DNA of 64,000 bases from Poecilobothrus nobilitatus (taxonomy: Eukaryota; Arthropoda; Insecta; Diptera; Dolichopodidae), in the NCBI GenBank assembly GCA_947095535.1, contig OX352774.1:207936965-208000964 (forward strand). Direction: 5' to 3'. A program made the translations under genes and the position numbers. Of this stretch, positions 24,453 to 37,163 are shown piece after piece (the stretch's first letter is position 1; every line of letters starts with the position of its first letter). The notes beneath the pieces are model-generated. The model was not told the DNA's origin, did not search any database, and worked only from the letters and a program-made list of their open reading frames with translations.

Positions 24453-27234
24453 TAAAAAGAAAGAAAAGGATAAAAATATTTTAAAGGTAACTTTAACTTT
24501 TTTATGATTATATGTAATTAGATAAAAATTTAAATTTTTTTTTTGTAATTTCAATTAGCAAACCAAACCAACCAAGTATTAATTATTTTTTATTTATTTT
24601 GTTTTTGTTTGTTTGTTTATTTTATTCATTTTAAAGATAATTTTTGTATTAAATTTTAAAACTTGTTTTTGTTTTTTTTACTTTTATAAAGATTTATATT
24701 ACTTTTAAATATTTAAACAATAAATAATGAATTAGTACCTACTATTTATAAAAAAGATATTTAATTTTAGAGAATATATACATATAAAGAATATTCTGTT
24801 ATTTTATTTAAAGTTTATAACTCACAGATTTTTAATGAGAAAATTTCTTCATACTTAATGTATGTATATACATAAATAAATATACTTAATTATGATAATG
24901 TAAAATATTATCTAGAGAACTTAATGTCAACATACCTGAAAATGAAAAAAAAAAAACATTATTTAATTAATTTACCTATTAAATTTATTTTTAATATAAC
25001 AGTAAAAATTTTATGAATTCCATATAGATAACAAAATTGTTTAATTGTTTTAAAATAAATATAAATGTATACAATATAAAATTAATTGATATTAAATTGT
25101 TTCATTTGGTTTTTATAAATTAAAGTTCAAGTAAAGTTATAACATTATTTAGTAAATAAAATAAAACAAAATAAATAATTGAGTATTTTACAGTACTATG
25201 AAAATTTTATGCTGAGCATTTAATTTCGAATCGAGAAAAAAAAAAATGATTATGATTAAGATGTTGTTTTAAATTAGTGATTTTTTTTTGTTATTTTGCG
25301 CTTTTAATTGATGATCTCGATTCTAAAGAAAAATATTTTTTCCTGGTACAACAAGCAAGATAAGATTTTGAGTTTGTAATAAGTATCTTACAATAATTTT
25401 AGTATGTTTTTGTCGCATTATTTCTTATTTCATACTTTACTATTTTTCATAATTTTAAATGATTACCTTTATGAAACCTTTATGTAGTATACCTTAAATC
25501 ATTTTTGTATTAGGTATATTTAACTGAAAATTTCAATTTACTTATGTATATTCATAGAAGAGCTCTTTATTCTAAACCATTTTATAACAACATCGAAAAA
25601 TTAAAATCCAAAAATGGTGGAAATTTTTAGAAGAATGAAATTGTTTACTTTGGCCGTGTCCAAAGTAACCAAGTAATATATATTTTGTTACTTGGTGTAA
25701 AATAAATTAAAAAAAAATTGACTGAGGTAGCATAAAATAAAAAATTTGCTGTACGAAATCAAATAAAATTTTGACATTCAAAATTTTGACAGAATTATTC
25801 GAGTTTGTCAACTAACTGCAATTTAATTTAATAATTGTTTTAAAATGAACAGAATATTAAAAATATTTCAATATTTCACTAGATTAGGAAAATACTTTTA
25901 TGTATGGTTATCAGGTTATATATGGTTATATATGGTTTCTGTATTATACTCATACGGAATGTACAGTACAAAAAAGAAACATTAAAAAATTAATTGCGTC
26001 TAAAAAATCGAATTACAGTGAAACCCAGATAACTGCTTCGGCATATATTTCTGGGAAAAAAAAGTTAAGTAATTATTTAAAATCTGTTTAGCTGCATAAT
26101 TGGTGCACTTATTCATAATTGTTTACTTGCATTAAAAATGTAGATTTGAAAATTTTACAGATAGGCATTAAGTACAAGAAAGATTTTAATTTTATATTAA
26201 CTTTTATTTTTAAGATTATAAAATGTTATCAGTTTTTTTTTTTTTTTTGAAGGATCACTAACAGTTTTCTTGATTTCTTTTAATTTTAAGTTATTTTCTC
26301 ATTATTCCTTTAAATTTACAATTTTTTAAATAATAAAATGGATTTTTCTACAACGATATTTTAAAATAACAAATATATATATATATATATATGTATATGT
26401 AGTTTCGCAGTTTTCAAAGTTAAATTTATTGAATTAATGTGATAGCAGTTTGTAATAAACAAAAAATAATTAAAAAAAGGAAAATACCAAAAATTGTACT
26501 ATGTACTTATAAGGTTAATACAGAAAAACGTACATAAGATGGAACCTTTACAAAAGGGAAACCTCCTAAAAACGAACTATTCCAAAACATTGAAACAATT
26601 TTTCTGAGAAAAACAACCTAAACGGACAATTTTTTAGTATTAATTAGACTTAATAAAACGAAAATTGCCTTTCATAAATGTCAATAAAATTTTGAAATCG
26701 ATTTTATTTTTAAAAAATTTACATAAACAAAGTAGCATATTTTTTTTTATATATTAAAAAGTTGTTTCAGAATTTAAAAATTGCATAGACTACCGTCTTT
26801 TTATTAAATTTATTCTTTAAATTATGTAATTTTTAAATTTTTTAATTCTGTGTTCAATTTTTTAACTAAAATGTCAAAAACAAAAAATACTTTAACGGGA
26901 AAAATGCAATTTAATTGAAAGTTAAATATTTAAATTCAATTGTGAACACAAATATACGAAATTTAGAAATCGATTCTTTTCATAAATTTTTGTTTTAATT
27001 TTAAAATAATAATTTTTAATTTAATTATTAATTAAAGTAACAATTTTCTTATATTATTTAAACATGTACCTATAGCATGTTTATTTAAAATACTAAGAAA
27101 TTAAAAAATCTATCAACCCACCACAAAACGGAAATCTTTTTAAGACGGACAGTTTTATTATTCCCTTGAGATTCCGTTTTATGAAGAAAAACTTGTCCGT
27201 ACTATATTAAATTAAAATACTGGAAAGAATTTTA
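24453..27234. other. Non-coding stretch
   Basis: Twin hairpins at 25645. ACAGTGAAACC at about 26017, and scattered ACGGACA/GTCCGT motifs at about 26625-27200, could be relics of a DNA transposon, but no paired termini could be defined. Confidence 0.5.
25645..25696. repeat. Two adjacent perfect 9-bp hairpins
   Basis: TTACTTTGG / CCAAAGTAA (25645-25653, 25660-25668, loop 6) is followed at once by ACCAAGTAA / TTACTTGGT (25668-25676, 25688-25696, loop 11). The arms of the two hairpins also resemble each other, so alternative pairings are possible. Confidence 0.8.
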
Positions 27235-27400
27235 GGGGAGCTGCGGTGGCCTAGTATGGGTAAGAACATATAAAATACGCTGTGGGACGTTTACAGCTAT
27301 TCTCTGTTACAACATTTACAGTCCCGCCTGAAAAGGAAAGGCTGTATGATTTCCCGTTTACATTTATGTGGCAGAGAAATGTAATAAAAAAAAAAAAAAA
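27235..27400 (+). mobile_element. tRNA-derived SINE, copy A (lacks B box)
   Basis: Homologous to the element at 49969-50168. Shared blocks include the head (GGTGG, TAGT, GGGTAAGA), TATAAAATACGCTGT and the 3' block CATTTATGTGGCAGAGAAA, followed by an A-run. Compared with that copy, about 28 nt containing the B box are missing, so Pol III could not transcribe it. AATTTA-type flanks (AATTTTA at 27228-27234 and 27401-27407) are a plausible 7-bp target-site duplication. It lies about 700 bp upstream of the cysteine-rich peptide gene. Confidence 0.8.
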
Positions 27401-27946
27401 AATTTTATTAATAAAAAATTAAAAAAAACTTAGTACAATTTTTCATTCGACAAAATTAGTTTCTTAAAAGTAACATAATGTTATGAAAAATGCCATTGTA
27501 TCTTCTGTTAAATGTTTAACGCAACTAATCGAATTTTTACTGTAATATTTCAATTAATGACGACAATATGTTTTAAAAATCTTTTCACAATCATAATATA
27601 ATACTTATTATGATTATTATTATTATTTTCAAGTTAAAACGCAAATTGTTTACTTTAGACCTTACCTACGTAAATAATTCATGTGAAAATTGTATGAACA
27701 TTTCTAATTGAAATATGTATATAGTACATAGTATAGATTCTGACTTTAATTTAAATTTTTTAAATTTCTATATTTGAAATCTTTTAAATGTTATTGAGAT
27801 AAGAGTTGAATTCATTTTATTTTTTTTTAAATATTATATTAAGTATATAAAGATGGTACAACTAAAATTTAATTACTTATTTGTAGTACTTTTTAAATTA
27901 CTAAGAAAAGCTTTAAAAATTAAAAAGATTGATAATTAAATTTATT

Positions 27947-27974
27947 TATAAAATATTTGTAAATCATCTCAGTT
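27947..27974 (+). promoter_or_regulatory. Candidate core promoter of the cysteine-rich peptide gene
   Basis: TATAAAAT at 27947-27954 is followed by an arthropod-type initiator TCAGTT at 27969-27974, about 115 nt before the ATG at 28090. The TATA-to-start spacing (about 24 nt) is shorter than the usual 30, and TATA-like strings are frequent here, so this is only a candidate. Confidence 0.25.
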
Positions 27975-28089
27975 TTAATTGAAGAATCAAATCGAAAAGT
28001 TCATATTATTTTATATATACATATTATATACTTATATAATATATTATATATATATTTTTTAAATATTTTATTGCATTTTATCAGAAATT

Positions 28090-28490
28090 ATGGCTAATTT
28101 TTTAAATATTTTTGTTATTTTTATGATGTTATGTTTAACATTTTCAATTGGATATAAAGTGGTAAATGACAGAAACCTACATATATTTTCTTAATTTTAA
28201 TTTGCATTTTAATTTAAATTTTAATTTAAATTTGTTTTTTTTTTTGTTTTTTTTTAATTCAAGGATGCCAAAACTAGACATGGTTGTGGAGCATTACATA
28301 CACCAGTAAGTATAAATTTTTTCTTTTTATAATGAATAAAAAAATTTTTTTTTATAATTTATTAAATCTGAAACTCAAAATTTGTTCTTAATTAAGAAAT
28401 ACATTTCAGTGTCAAAAAGATGCCGATTGTTGCCGTCCCACATACATTTGTTATGATATTTGTATTTTAGATCCTAGTTTAAATGATTAA
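28090..28490 (+). CDS. Small secreted cysteine-rich (knottin/ICK-like) peptide, three exons
   Basis: Spliced gene: exon 1 28090-28161, exon 2 28264-28305, exon 3 28410-28490 including TAA; 64 residues. Introns of 102 and 104 nt have donors GTG|GTAAAT and CCA|GTAAGT and acceptors TTCAAG| and TTTCAG|, and every junction is phase 0. Exon 1 (residues 1-24) is a signal peptide: the initiator Met, a short polar stretch, then a hydrophobic core at about residues 4-20. Exon 2 (25-38) carries the first mature cysteine, Cys32. Exon 3 (39-64) carries Cys39, Cys45, Cys46, Cys52 and Cys56. The framework is C-X6-C-X5-CC-X5-C-X3-C, the order used by inhibitor cystine knots; the last two spacings are slightly outside the strict knottin range. 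Exons 2 and 3 are clearly richer in G+C than the introns. The product is presumably exported and disulphide-bonded. Families with this layout include venom peptides of predatory flies, antimicrobial peptides and enzyme inhibitors; nothing here chooses among them. The structure is strongly supported, the function unknown. Confidence 0.82.
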
Positions 28491-28529
28491 AACAAATTAT
28501 ATACATACTTTTATATACTTATTACAAAA

Positions 28530-28535
28530 AATAAA
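28530..28535 (+). promoter_or_regulatory. Polyadenylation signal AATAAA
   Basis: AATAAA lies 40 nt after the stop codon of the cysteine-rich peptide gene and implies a very short 3' UTR. The hexamer is common by chance in this A+T-rich DNA; its position is the main support. Confidence 0.5.
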
Positions 28536-28544
28536 AGAATTTTG

Positions 28545-29229
28545 ATGTATGCTTTTTGTTCTGATATTCTTCCATAACATATAAAATAAGGCAAGTGAAG
28601 GAATGACCATGGTGATTCAATTTATTTATGTTTTTTTGTTCCATTATCAGTGTTTTAATAATAAAAAATAAAAAAAAAAGCACTAAAGTTCAAAATGTCA
28701 AATTTTTATAATATGTGTGTGTGTATATTTGTTAGTATTATGATAATATTAATAATAAAAAGAAAAAAAAATTAAAAGCTTCAACAGAAAACCAAAAAAA
28801 AAAAAATAATATGTTTATTATTCTTTCATTTCAAAGGTTTTTTTTTTAGTTTTTTATTCTGAAAACAATAAAATGAGTAAAAAATGGAAATTATTAAGAC
28901 CCAATTAAAGTTATTCTTAGAATATTGTGAAATTATGATCAATTTAAGAATAAAGATTAAGAATTTTAAATGGTTTTCCGCAAATTAAAAAAAAAAAAAT
29001 TTAATTTCAATAAAATAATATTATATATACATACGTACATACATATATATATATATAATATATAATTTAATTTTTGGCATATAAATTTTAAATAATTACA
29101 ATAGATTTAACATTATTTTTCTCACATATTATGTGAGTATATTATAATTATCGTTTTTTCCATCTATTCCACGTGGTAAGAATTTCAAATTTTGCGTAAT
29201 ACTTACTAAATAATGCTTTAAAATAATTA
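28545..29229. other. Non-coding stretch downstream of the peptide gene
   Basis: A+T-rich, with TA tract 29043-29058. No second cysteine-rich exon cluster was found on either strand. Confidence 0.55.
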
Positions 29230-29735
29230 AATGGCTAAAGATGTATGGATGAAGCTAGATGTATGGATTTTATTTCGTTGCAATGCTTTTGTTTCCATCA
29301 TCTGTTAATATATAAAAAAAATATCTATAAAAATATTTATAAGACTAAAGATGGAGTACAATACATATATTATTTGAGCGGAAACCACCAAAACGGAATT
29401 ATGATTTATTGATAAAATGCAAAACACAGCTACTCGTTTAATAAACAATCCCAATGTAATCTCAACACTCTTTTCATTTTGGCCCCTATCGCCTAACTGG
29501 AAAAATTACTCTGTTTTCTTTAGATATCGTATAGGAGTGAATAGTTATTTTTTTTTGGCGCGATTAAAAATCTGTTAACTTGATTCAAAATTGTCCACAA
29601 AACACAAAAAAAAAAAAAAGAGCTTCATTCAAGTGAAAAATTCAAGTGTTTACAATATTCCTATCAATTTGAAATCAATTGTCATTTCTTAAACTTAACT
29701 TTCCTTGACCAAGCACTACGGGAATAGTACCTATA
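29230..29735 (+). pseudogene. Non-LTR retrotransposon (jockey/CR1-like) reverse transcriptase fragment
   Basis: The best preserved of three such pieces. The plus strand reads KTKMEYNTYI, then AETTKTEL, then FIDKMQNTATRLINNPN and, after a frameshift, VFFRYRIGV. These correspond to the MEYCSHIWGGAP..L..LD.IQ..A.RLI.DP....L..L.HRR.....LFYRYYYG block of jockey-type reverse transcriptases. Two in-frame stops and at least one frameshift are present. The downstream part to about 29735 fits the remaining C-terminus only weakly and ends in short palindromic repeats. Confidence 0.75.
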
Positions 29736-29795
29736 ATAGGTACTACGGGAATAGTGGAATAGTAATAGGTACTACGAGAATAGTACCTAGTACTG
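29714..29795. repeat. Short tandem/palindromic repeats
   Basis: Three copies of ACTACGGGAATAGT or ACTACGAGAATAGT are interspersed with AGGTACT and its complement AGTACCT, so the block can form several alternative short hairpins. It abuts the end of the jockey-like relic. Confidence 0.8.
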
Positions 29796-30184
29796 AAGGA
29801 TTATTATCTATTCTTTGGTGAAAAACGGAAGGTGGTTTTTATAGTGGATTTAAAGACTTATACATTTTTAGAGATTCATGCCCGTTTCACTTCTCTACAG
29901 TATCATTCCGTAATTTCTACTTACTTTCGCAAAGAAAAAATGTAAATTATAGTGAGATTCATCATGTATAAATATTTTTTTATCCAATTCTCATTCATAA
30001 TGTTAAGGTTCCACCTACAATTAAAAATTACAGGAGCAACATGAGAGATAAGTACAAAATAACTGCATATCTTGTTATACATAAATAATATTTTTTCGAA
30101 GAAAAATTAAACTCTTAAAAATCAACAATAATTACCAGATCCACATTCACTAACCATTTTCTAAGCAAAGGTTTACTTTTTTTT
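29796..30184. other. Non-coding stretch
   Basis: No feature supported. Confidence 0.5.
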
Positions 30185-30313
30185 AGGCGAAATTATTCTT
30201 ACGACGTGTGTGGAATTCCAACTCACACTGCCTCTGCGTTTACAGCATATTTTATACGTTCTTAGCATATTTTATACGCCTGTATAAGTAGGTGACTACC
30301 GAGGTCACCTCCA
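30185..30313 (-). mobile_element. tRNA-derived SINE, copy C (head only, diverged)
   Basis: On the minus strand from 30313, the sequence matches the head of the SINE at 49969: ACCTCGGT near the start, GCGTATAAAATATGCT, GTAAACGCAGAGG, GCAGTGTG, then a mutated B box GTTGGAATTCC and CGTCGTAAGAAT. The block CGTATAAAATATGCT is present twice in tandem. The 3' body and tail are not recognisable and no target-site duplication is seen, so this is an old, truncated copy. Confidence 0.7.
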
Positions 30314-33300
30314 AATATTATGGATAGTAAATTATTGTTGTATCGAAAAAATTTTAGTCCGAATTAGTATTGTAACATAAACATAATGTATTTAATGAAT
30401 ACATTTTTACTGCTGCATTTCTTTAAATCCTGTACAAAAACTGACTATTTTATTCATTCATATTTGTTCTAACGAATGCTTAAGGAACTGGTATAAAATT
30501 ATTTTTTATATATTCATATTTTCTTATAACTGAATTCAGTGATGACCGTATTTCAACTGAATATTAATACTTTACGGTGAATCTTAATTTTATTTTAAAA
30601 TTTTGACATCACATTTTGAATAAATTCACAACATTACCCTTCCAACACACAAAAAGTCAATTTTTTTATACAACTTATATAAGTAAACCATATTACATAA
30701 AAAAGAAAACAAAAAAAACCACACCATTAATTTTTTCTCTTTTAAATAAGGACACTTTGTCAAATTATATCCTTTGTTTATCAATCAAATTAAATACTAC
30801 ATGTCATTGTAAATGCCTACACGTTCAAATTAAAATATAAAGAAAAAGCCTTGACAATAATATTATATTTGTATATATATATATTTTTTTTTTTTACAGA
30901 TTTTTAAAGGATTCAAATTTCATTAGCAGCAACAACAACAATTTTAATAACACAATAATAATGCAATAAAAAAAATTTCCTTCAGTGTTGACGCTCTATT
31001 TATCCCTTTTTTCCATTTAAATATCTTCTATATTTAATTTCAATTTGTCCAAAGTCTGCACTTATTCAATCACTGCGAGAAGGACTATAATTAAATTACA
31101 ATAAAAAAAAATCACAACTTTTCAATTTCAAATTTTCCAAAACTAATTCGCTATTAATTAAAAAAAAAATACAATTTACACACAGTCACACAAAAGATTC
31201 AATAAAAACACAAAAAAAGAAAAAAAAAGTTAAAATTGGCAAAGTCCTTAAAAAAACTACTATAAAAAAAAAATCTATTAACACTTTTGTTTCTAGTCCT
31301 TTGCTTAACACTTTACAATTAAGCGTATATTTTGTTGACTTTTTATATTTTTTTTTTTTTTTGTTAATTCAACCCTTTTTTTCTTTGCTATAATCTATTC
31401 AAATCCGTCGTGCATATCCTTGTTTTTTTTTTTGTTTTTATGGTTTTTAAATCGGAATATCCTTTAATACAACCAAAACAGCGAAATATTTAACGAGTGT
31501 GGGAAGCCATAAAAAACAAAACAAAGAAGAAAACCATATATAAAAAAATTAAATTGCAGTTTTATGTGTAGTTATAGGGTAAGAAAGATATTAAATTCTT
31601 TTATTTGGTGGTTTCCTTTTTATTATCCTTTATTTTTTGTTGTTTTTGTGATGCACTATGCCATTTTTTCAATCAATTTTTATTACATACTCTTTCTTTT
31701 TTTAATACCCCTTAGGGTAATAAAAATTGGTAGTATTTGTCTTTGGTTGTCCTCTGTCGATAATTGTCTCCGAAAATACAATAGGTTTCAGGTCACCGTT
31801 ATAATTTTAATAAATTTTTTTTGGTTTTCTGTTGCACATTAATGTGTTAATTTTAAAAGAAGAAAAAAGAAAACACAAAATAAACCTTTAAAAAGGACGA
31901 TGATGCTATTTATGAGTTTAAATTGATTGTGAATAGTAACTTTTATAGTTTGGAAGGATATTCATAGTTATTTTTTATTACTTTTATTGAAACTTTTTAA
32001 CTCATTTTTTTGTTTTTTTTTTATATACCAGTTTTTTGGGTATCAAGTTACAGGGTAGATGATATAATATGGCATGACGATTTCACCACAGATGTTATCC
32101 TGTTCTTTTTTTTGAAAAAAAAAATACCACATAGGATCATAAAAAAAAACAAAATGAAGAAATTAAAATAAAAACAATATTGCACGCATAATAACTATTA
32201 TATTATCGTGTTCACATTATAAAGTAATTAAATTTTATTTTCGAACTTTTTTAATTTTTTTAATATTTTTCTAATAAAAAAAGAAAAAAAAAATTATTGT
32301 GATAGTATCATTATTCTAAATGATAATCAAGGATCAGGTGGTCTGAATTTGACTAGGGGTTATCAAAGTTTTGATCAAAATACAAGTTACAGAGTATCAT
32401 ATTACACATATAAGTATATGTATATATAAATATGCTTTATTATATGATCAATTGCATATATAGATAGCACCCGTTTTGAATGAGTTTTACTACCAAAAAA
32501 AAGAATGAGGTTTTAAAAATGGTTAATTAAAATGTCTAGAGATATATTGAATATAAAATAAATTGAAATAATATTAGAAAATAATTAAGGATAACTATTT
32601 TTTTTTTTTTTATATTTTGTTACATATCAATTGTAAAGATATGTAAGTACATATCTAAATTTCAATTAGTATGCATTCGTTTTTTTTTTTTATATTAAAA
32701 CGGAAGTAGTATTTAATGAGAATTGCATCCATCCTATCCTTTAAAGTAAATTTCATTATATTGTTTGTTAGTTTGGTTCTTCTTTTTGTTTTTTTTTTTA
32801 AAGTAAATTATAGGTTATATGAATATAAATTATATTTTTTGTAAAAATTCGGATATGGTATATTAGATAAGGTGTAATTATTTTAATTAAAGGTAAATTC
32901 CAGGTGCTTTTTTTTTCTTTTTTATTGTTTAATGTTAAAAAAATGAAATATGAAACTTTTTTAATTAAAAATAATATTTACATATATATATAAGTATATA
33001 ATATTTAATAATTAAATTATTAGTTCGTAAAAAAAAGAAGTTTAGCTGCATTTTTCTGAAAGTGCAAAAATATGCACATAACCAAAAAACAAACAAATTA
33101 TTAAATTAGAATCTTATATTTTATGGAAAATTTTAATTTTTTTAAAGTACATATAGGAGACCATACACAATTCAATATCCAAAAATATTAAATTTAATGA
33201 TAGTACAACTTTATGAGACGAATTAAATTAAATGAACGTAATAAAAATTACATAACCTATAGATTAGACTAACCTATTCACATTATTTATCACTAATTAT

Positions 33301-36300
33301 GAAAAATATGTACAGTATTGGTTAAGATCACACTTTAATCATAAAAAAAAACATACAGGTAATCTGAATGACTTAAATCGAAATTTCTGTAATCTGAATT
33401 GTGTCAAAAGTTTCCTTTATGTCTTCTTTATGTATGAATTCATTAAAGTACGGTTTTATTTTTTTATAACCTTATAATAGTTTGGATCAATTAAGAATAA
33501 ATTTCGTGGCATGCGCAACAAAAATTTAACTCATTAATTATAGCAACAAGTTTGAATGGTGTACACTTCCTTTTATTTTGGAAAATTTTAAAAACTCCAT
33601 ATAAGAATTAAGTAAGTAAATTATTGTTGCAAAACAATTTTTTATTTTAATACTCCCTTATGGCTTACTTTTAATTCACTTAAACTCATTCTACAGTATA
33701 AGATCATCTTGACTATAACAAAACAAAAAAAAAACAAAAAAAAGGAAAATAAAACCACTACCATATCAAAGGTTGGTATATATTTGTTTTTTATTTATCT
33801 TTTGATAAGAAAACAAAAAAAGAAAAACACAATAGATTAAAAAGGACATGTAGAAAATTACAGTTTATAAATGTTCATGTCTTTTTTTTTTCGGTATTGT
33901 AATTCTACCGTTTAAGTTTCTGATAAGCACAAAAAAAAACAACGGTGAAGTAATACAAAAAAAAAACAAATTTAAGTAATTTTCTACAAACTTGCTCATT
34001 AAGAACCTTAATTGATCCTTTTTTTTCTATTTCTTTCCTCTTAATTGTATTAATACTCATCATTTAAATACACACGTATGTATGTAATTATTTTATATAA
34101 CAGATTATATATATATATATTCTTTTGTTTGCACATTTTTCTAGTCTGGTAATTAACTTAATTTGGTCTAATTTAAGAATACAATATTAATTATGTACAA
34201 AGGTATGTTCAAATTTCAATAATATCCTCTAAAGTGTTAAAAACTTTAATTTATTTTTCAATTTTTATTCTTCATCTTTAATTTAGTATCTACAGATAGT
34301 TTTTATCAAATGAAATCTTTAAAATGCTACATAATTATATACATATATGTATATGGCAAATGATTAATTATATTTTAATTGTGATTACAAAAATTTGAAT
34401 TCTATTATTCATGAATTTTTAAATTCTGAATTTTTTTTTTATATTTATTAAGTAAAATTTTAAATTCATTTAAATTTTAATAGAATTGAAGTAATTTTTT
34501 TTTTTTAATACTTTATAATAATCAATTACTTTAATATTTTACACTTTATTAAATATTTTCCTATAAAATAAATTTTATATAATGACACTTAATGCGCAAT
34601 AAACCATTCCTTTGAATATACTTATATGGTATAAATAATTTCCTCATATAATTTTATCATTTAATCCTCAAAGGATTTCTTAATATATAGTAAGTATAGT
34701 AAAAAGGGCGAATTTTTCTATATATACAATTCTATTATTTAAAAATAAATTTTTATAAAATGACAAATGAATTGATCTTTTTATACCTTCTATCTAATTT
34801 TATGTGTCATGCTTTTAAATATACTTCTGTATGTCCTTTTAAATTCACAAAAAAAAATAAAAAAAAAAAAAACTAATTTTACTTCAATCTTTAAATCAAA
34901 AATTTCAACCCTAACTTAATATAAGTATATATATATATATATAAATTTTACCATTATTAATGATATTTACATCAAGTCACATATTTTTAAAACTAATTCA
35001 AATCATAATAAGGATAATTTATCATTAAAGTATTTAAGTACAGTTATTTTTTAAGTATACAATATTTGCCAATATAATCCAATACTATAACCCAATATTA
35101 TAATTCCCACCAACACTTCCACCTTCTATTTAAGAAATTTTTTTAATGTTCATGTTAGATATCATTGTCCTTTTTATTATATATGTGATCCTGTGCGCAT
35201 TATCAATTAAAACAAAACGTCATTTAGATATTAAAAAAAAAAAAAATTGTTCGTCCTTATGACACTATTAAATGAATAAATTAAATATATGGGATTATAA
35301 CAACAAAAACAAAACAAAAAAAAGTAGAGACTAAAATGCGTTTTTATAACTCTGTGTAAAAAGGGATACAAATAGAGGGTTTGTTAAATATTAAGCGCCA
35401 CTACATATATATATTCCCCCTTTTCTAAAACAAAACATACAAAGAAACAAACAAAAAAAAACAAATTAATGAATTAAAAGCAAGGATATTGGAAATAAAA
35501 TTCCATTATTTTTCTATTTTTATTATTTTTTTTTTTGTGTTTTGGTGTTTAATAAGGATGATTTTATTTCATTATGTCACTCTATAATGATATTTCAAAT
35601 GACACTTAAAATTTTATTAAAGGCTTTCTTTTTGTACTATATGCAATACCATTACTAAAATAAAATGTATATATATATATATAAGTATGTATGAATTCCA
35701 CCTTAATATGTCCTTAATCAACACCATCTAAACAAGAAACGATCCAAAATAATAATCCTAAACTCTGGAGAGAATAAAACAATATGCAAATACAATAATA
35801 TAAAACTTTTATTTTAGGAATATTATGAGGTGTTGATTTTCAAAATTATAGAAAAAAACAAAAAAAAAATGGAAATGAAAATTGGAACTTGAAATAAAAT
35901 AAAAAGTGAAGAATTTTGGTTTTAGTATACAATTTTTGTTTTTTGAATATAAGGGTAAAATTTAAAATTTTAATAATATGTAAAATTAATTTGACACTTT
36001 TCCTTTTTTTAAAAATTCATGCTTTTTTGTTTTTTAAATGATAAAAGAAATTTTATTTAAATATATGATTTTTTTTTTTTTAATTTTTATTTTACACTTC
36101 AGCAAATCCTTTTGAAAATCAAGTGGATGAATATTTAAAAAAAAAAAAATACTTTTCTATTTAATATTTTTTTATTCTTCTTCTAAAAGAAAAGATTATG
36201 AAATGAAAAAGAGAAAATGTCACGTGGTTTGATTTTCTTTGAGGGGGACGAACGTATACTAGAATTTAAAAAATAAAAATTTAATTTTTTTTTAAGGATT

Positions 36301-37163
36301 TCATATAATTTACAAGATATTGGATTGTAAAATTTAATTGTAAATACTTTGTCAACACAATCAATCATCGTTACAACAAAGTGCAATTCTTCGGCTTAAA
36401 ATTGTATTAAGGTTTTAAATTTTTTTCTTTCTCGCTATTCTAATCGTAAGTTTTATTTATTTATTTGATTACAAGAAGGTAAAGGCACTTTTCCTCTTGG
36501 ATGTGGATCTCAATTTGATTTTTTTCATCACTAATATTTTTTAATATCACTACGTCCTGAATAGGCTATTGGAAGGAGAGGAAGTATTTTTACAAATTTG
36601 TTTTGTAGGTAATTTGACAACTATTTTCTTAAAATTAAAAAAAATTTTTTTTTACGTAAACATTTTTCATTTTATCCTGCTCTTGAGTATATGTACATAA
36701 TACATATATATCTATATACAATTAAATACAATCAAAACGTTCCAATATTATTAGAAAGAGAAAGAGGTAACAAGCTAAACAAGAAGAAGTTTGCCATTAT
36801 TCAAGACGTCGCACTTATATCGCAGAGAAAAATAATCACAGTAAATATCTGATCACCCTAAATATCTTAGATAGATAAGGTAACAAACATATGGGATTCT
36901 TTTATATAATAAAAAAAAAAGCCATACTACCGATTACGAACAATAACCGAAAGTAAAAAAATGGATCTTAGACAACAAGTAAGAATTAGAATCAGTTTTA
37001 TCTTAGCCTTCCAAAAATATATTCTTTTAATGCATTTTAATGCAATACTTATGCAAATAATAATAATTTTTGATCATGTTAACCTGAAATGTAAGATTTT
37101 TATTCCTTAAAACCACCTCCCCATATAGATAGAATTTTAGAATAAATTCCCTAATAAAGTATT
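30314..37163. other. Non-coding stretch
   Basis: CAA/CAG-type UTR-like sequence near 30925, several TA tracts and recurrent TGTCCTT/AAGGACA motifs. The 92-codon hydrophobic open frame at 31564 has no visible splice partners or family. Confidence 0.55.

Noticed and set aside
26017..27200. ACAGTGAAACC and ACGGACA/GTCCGT motifs suggesting a Tigger/pogo-like relic
   Set aside because: No paired inverted termini or transposase remnants could be defined.
31564..31842. 92-codon hydrophobic open frame
   Set aside because: Resembles a membrane protein only through T-rich codons; no conserved receptor motif or flanking exons seen.
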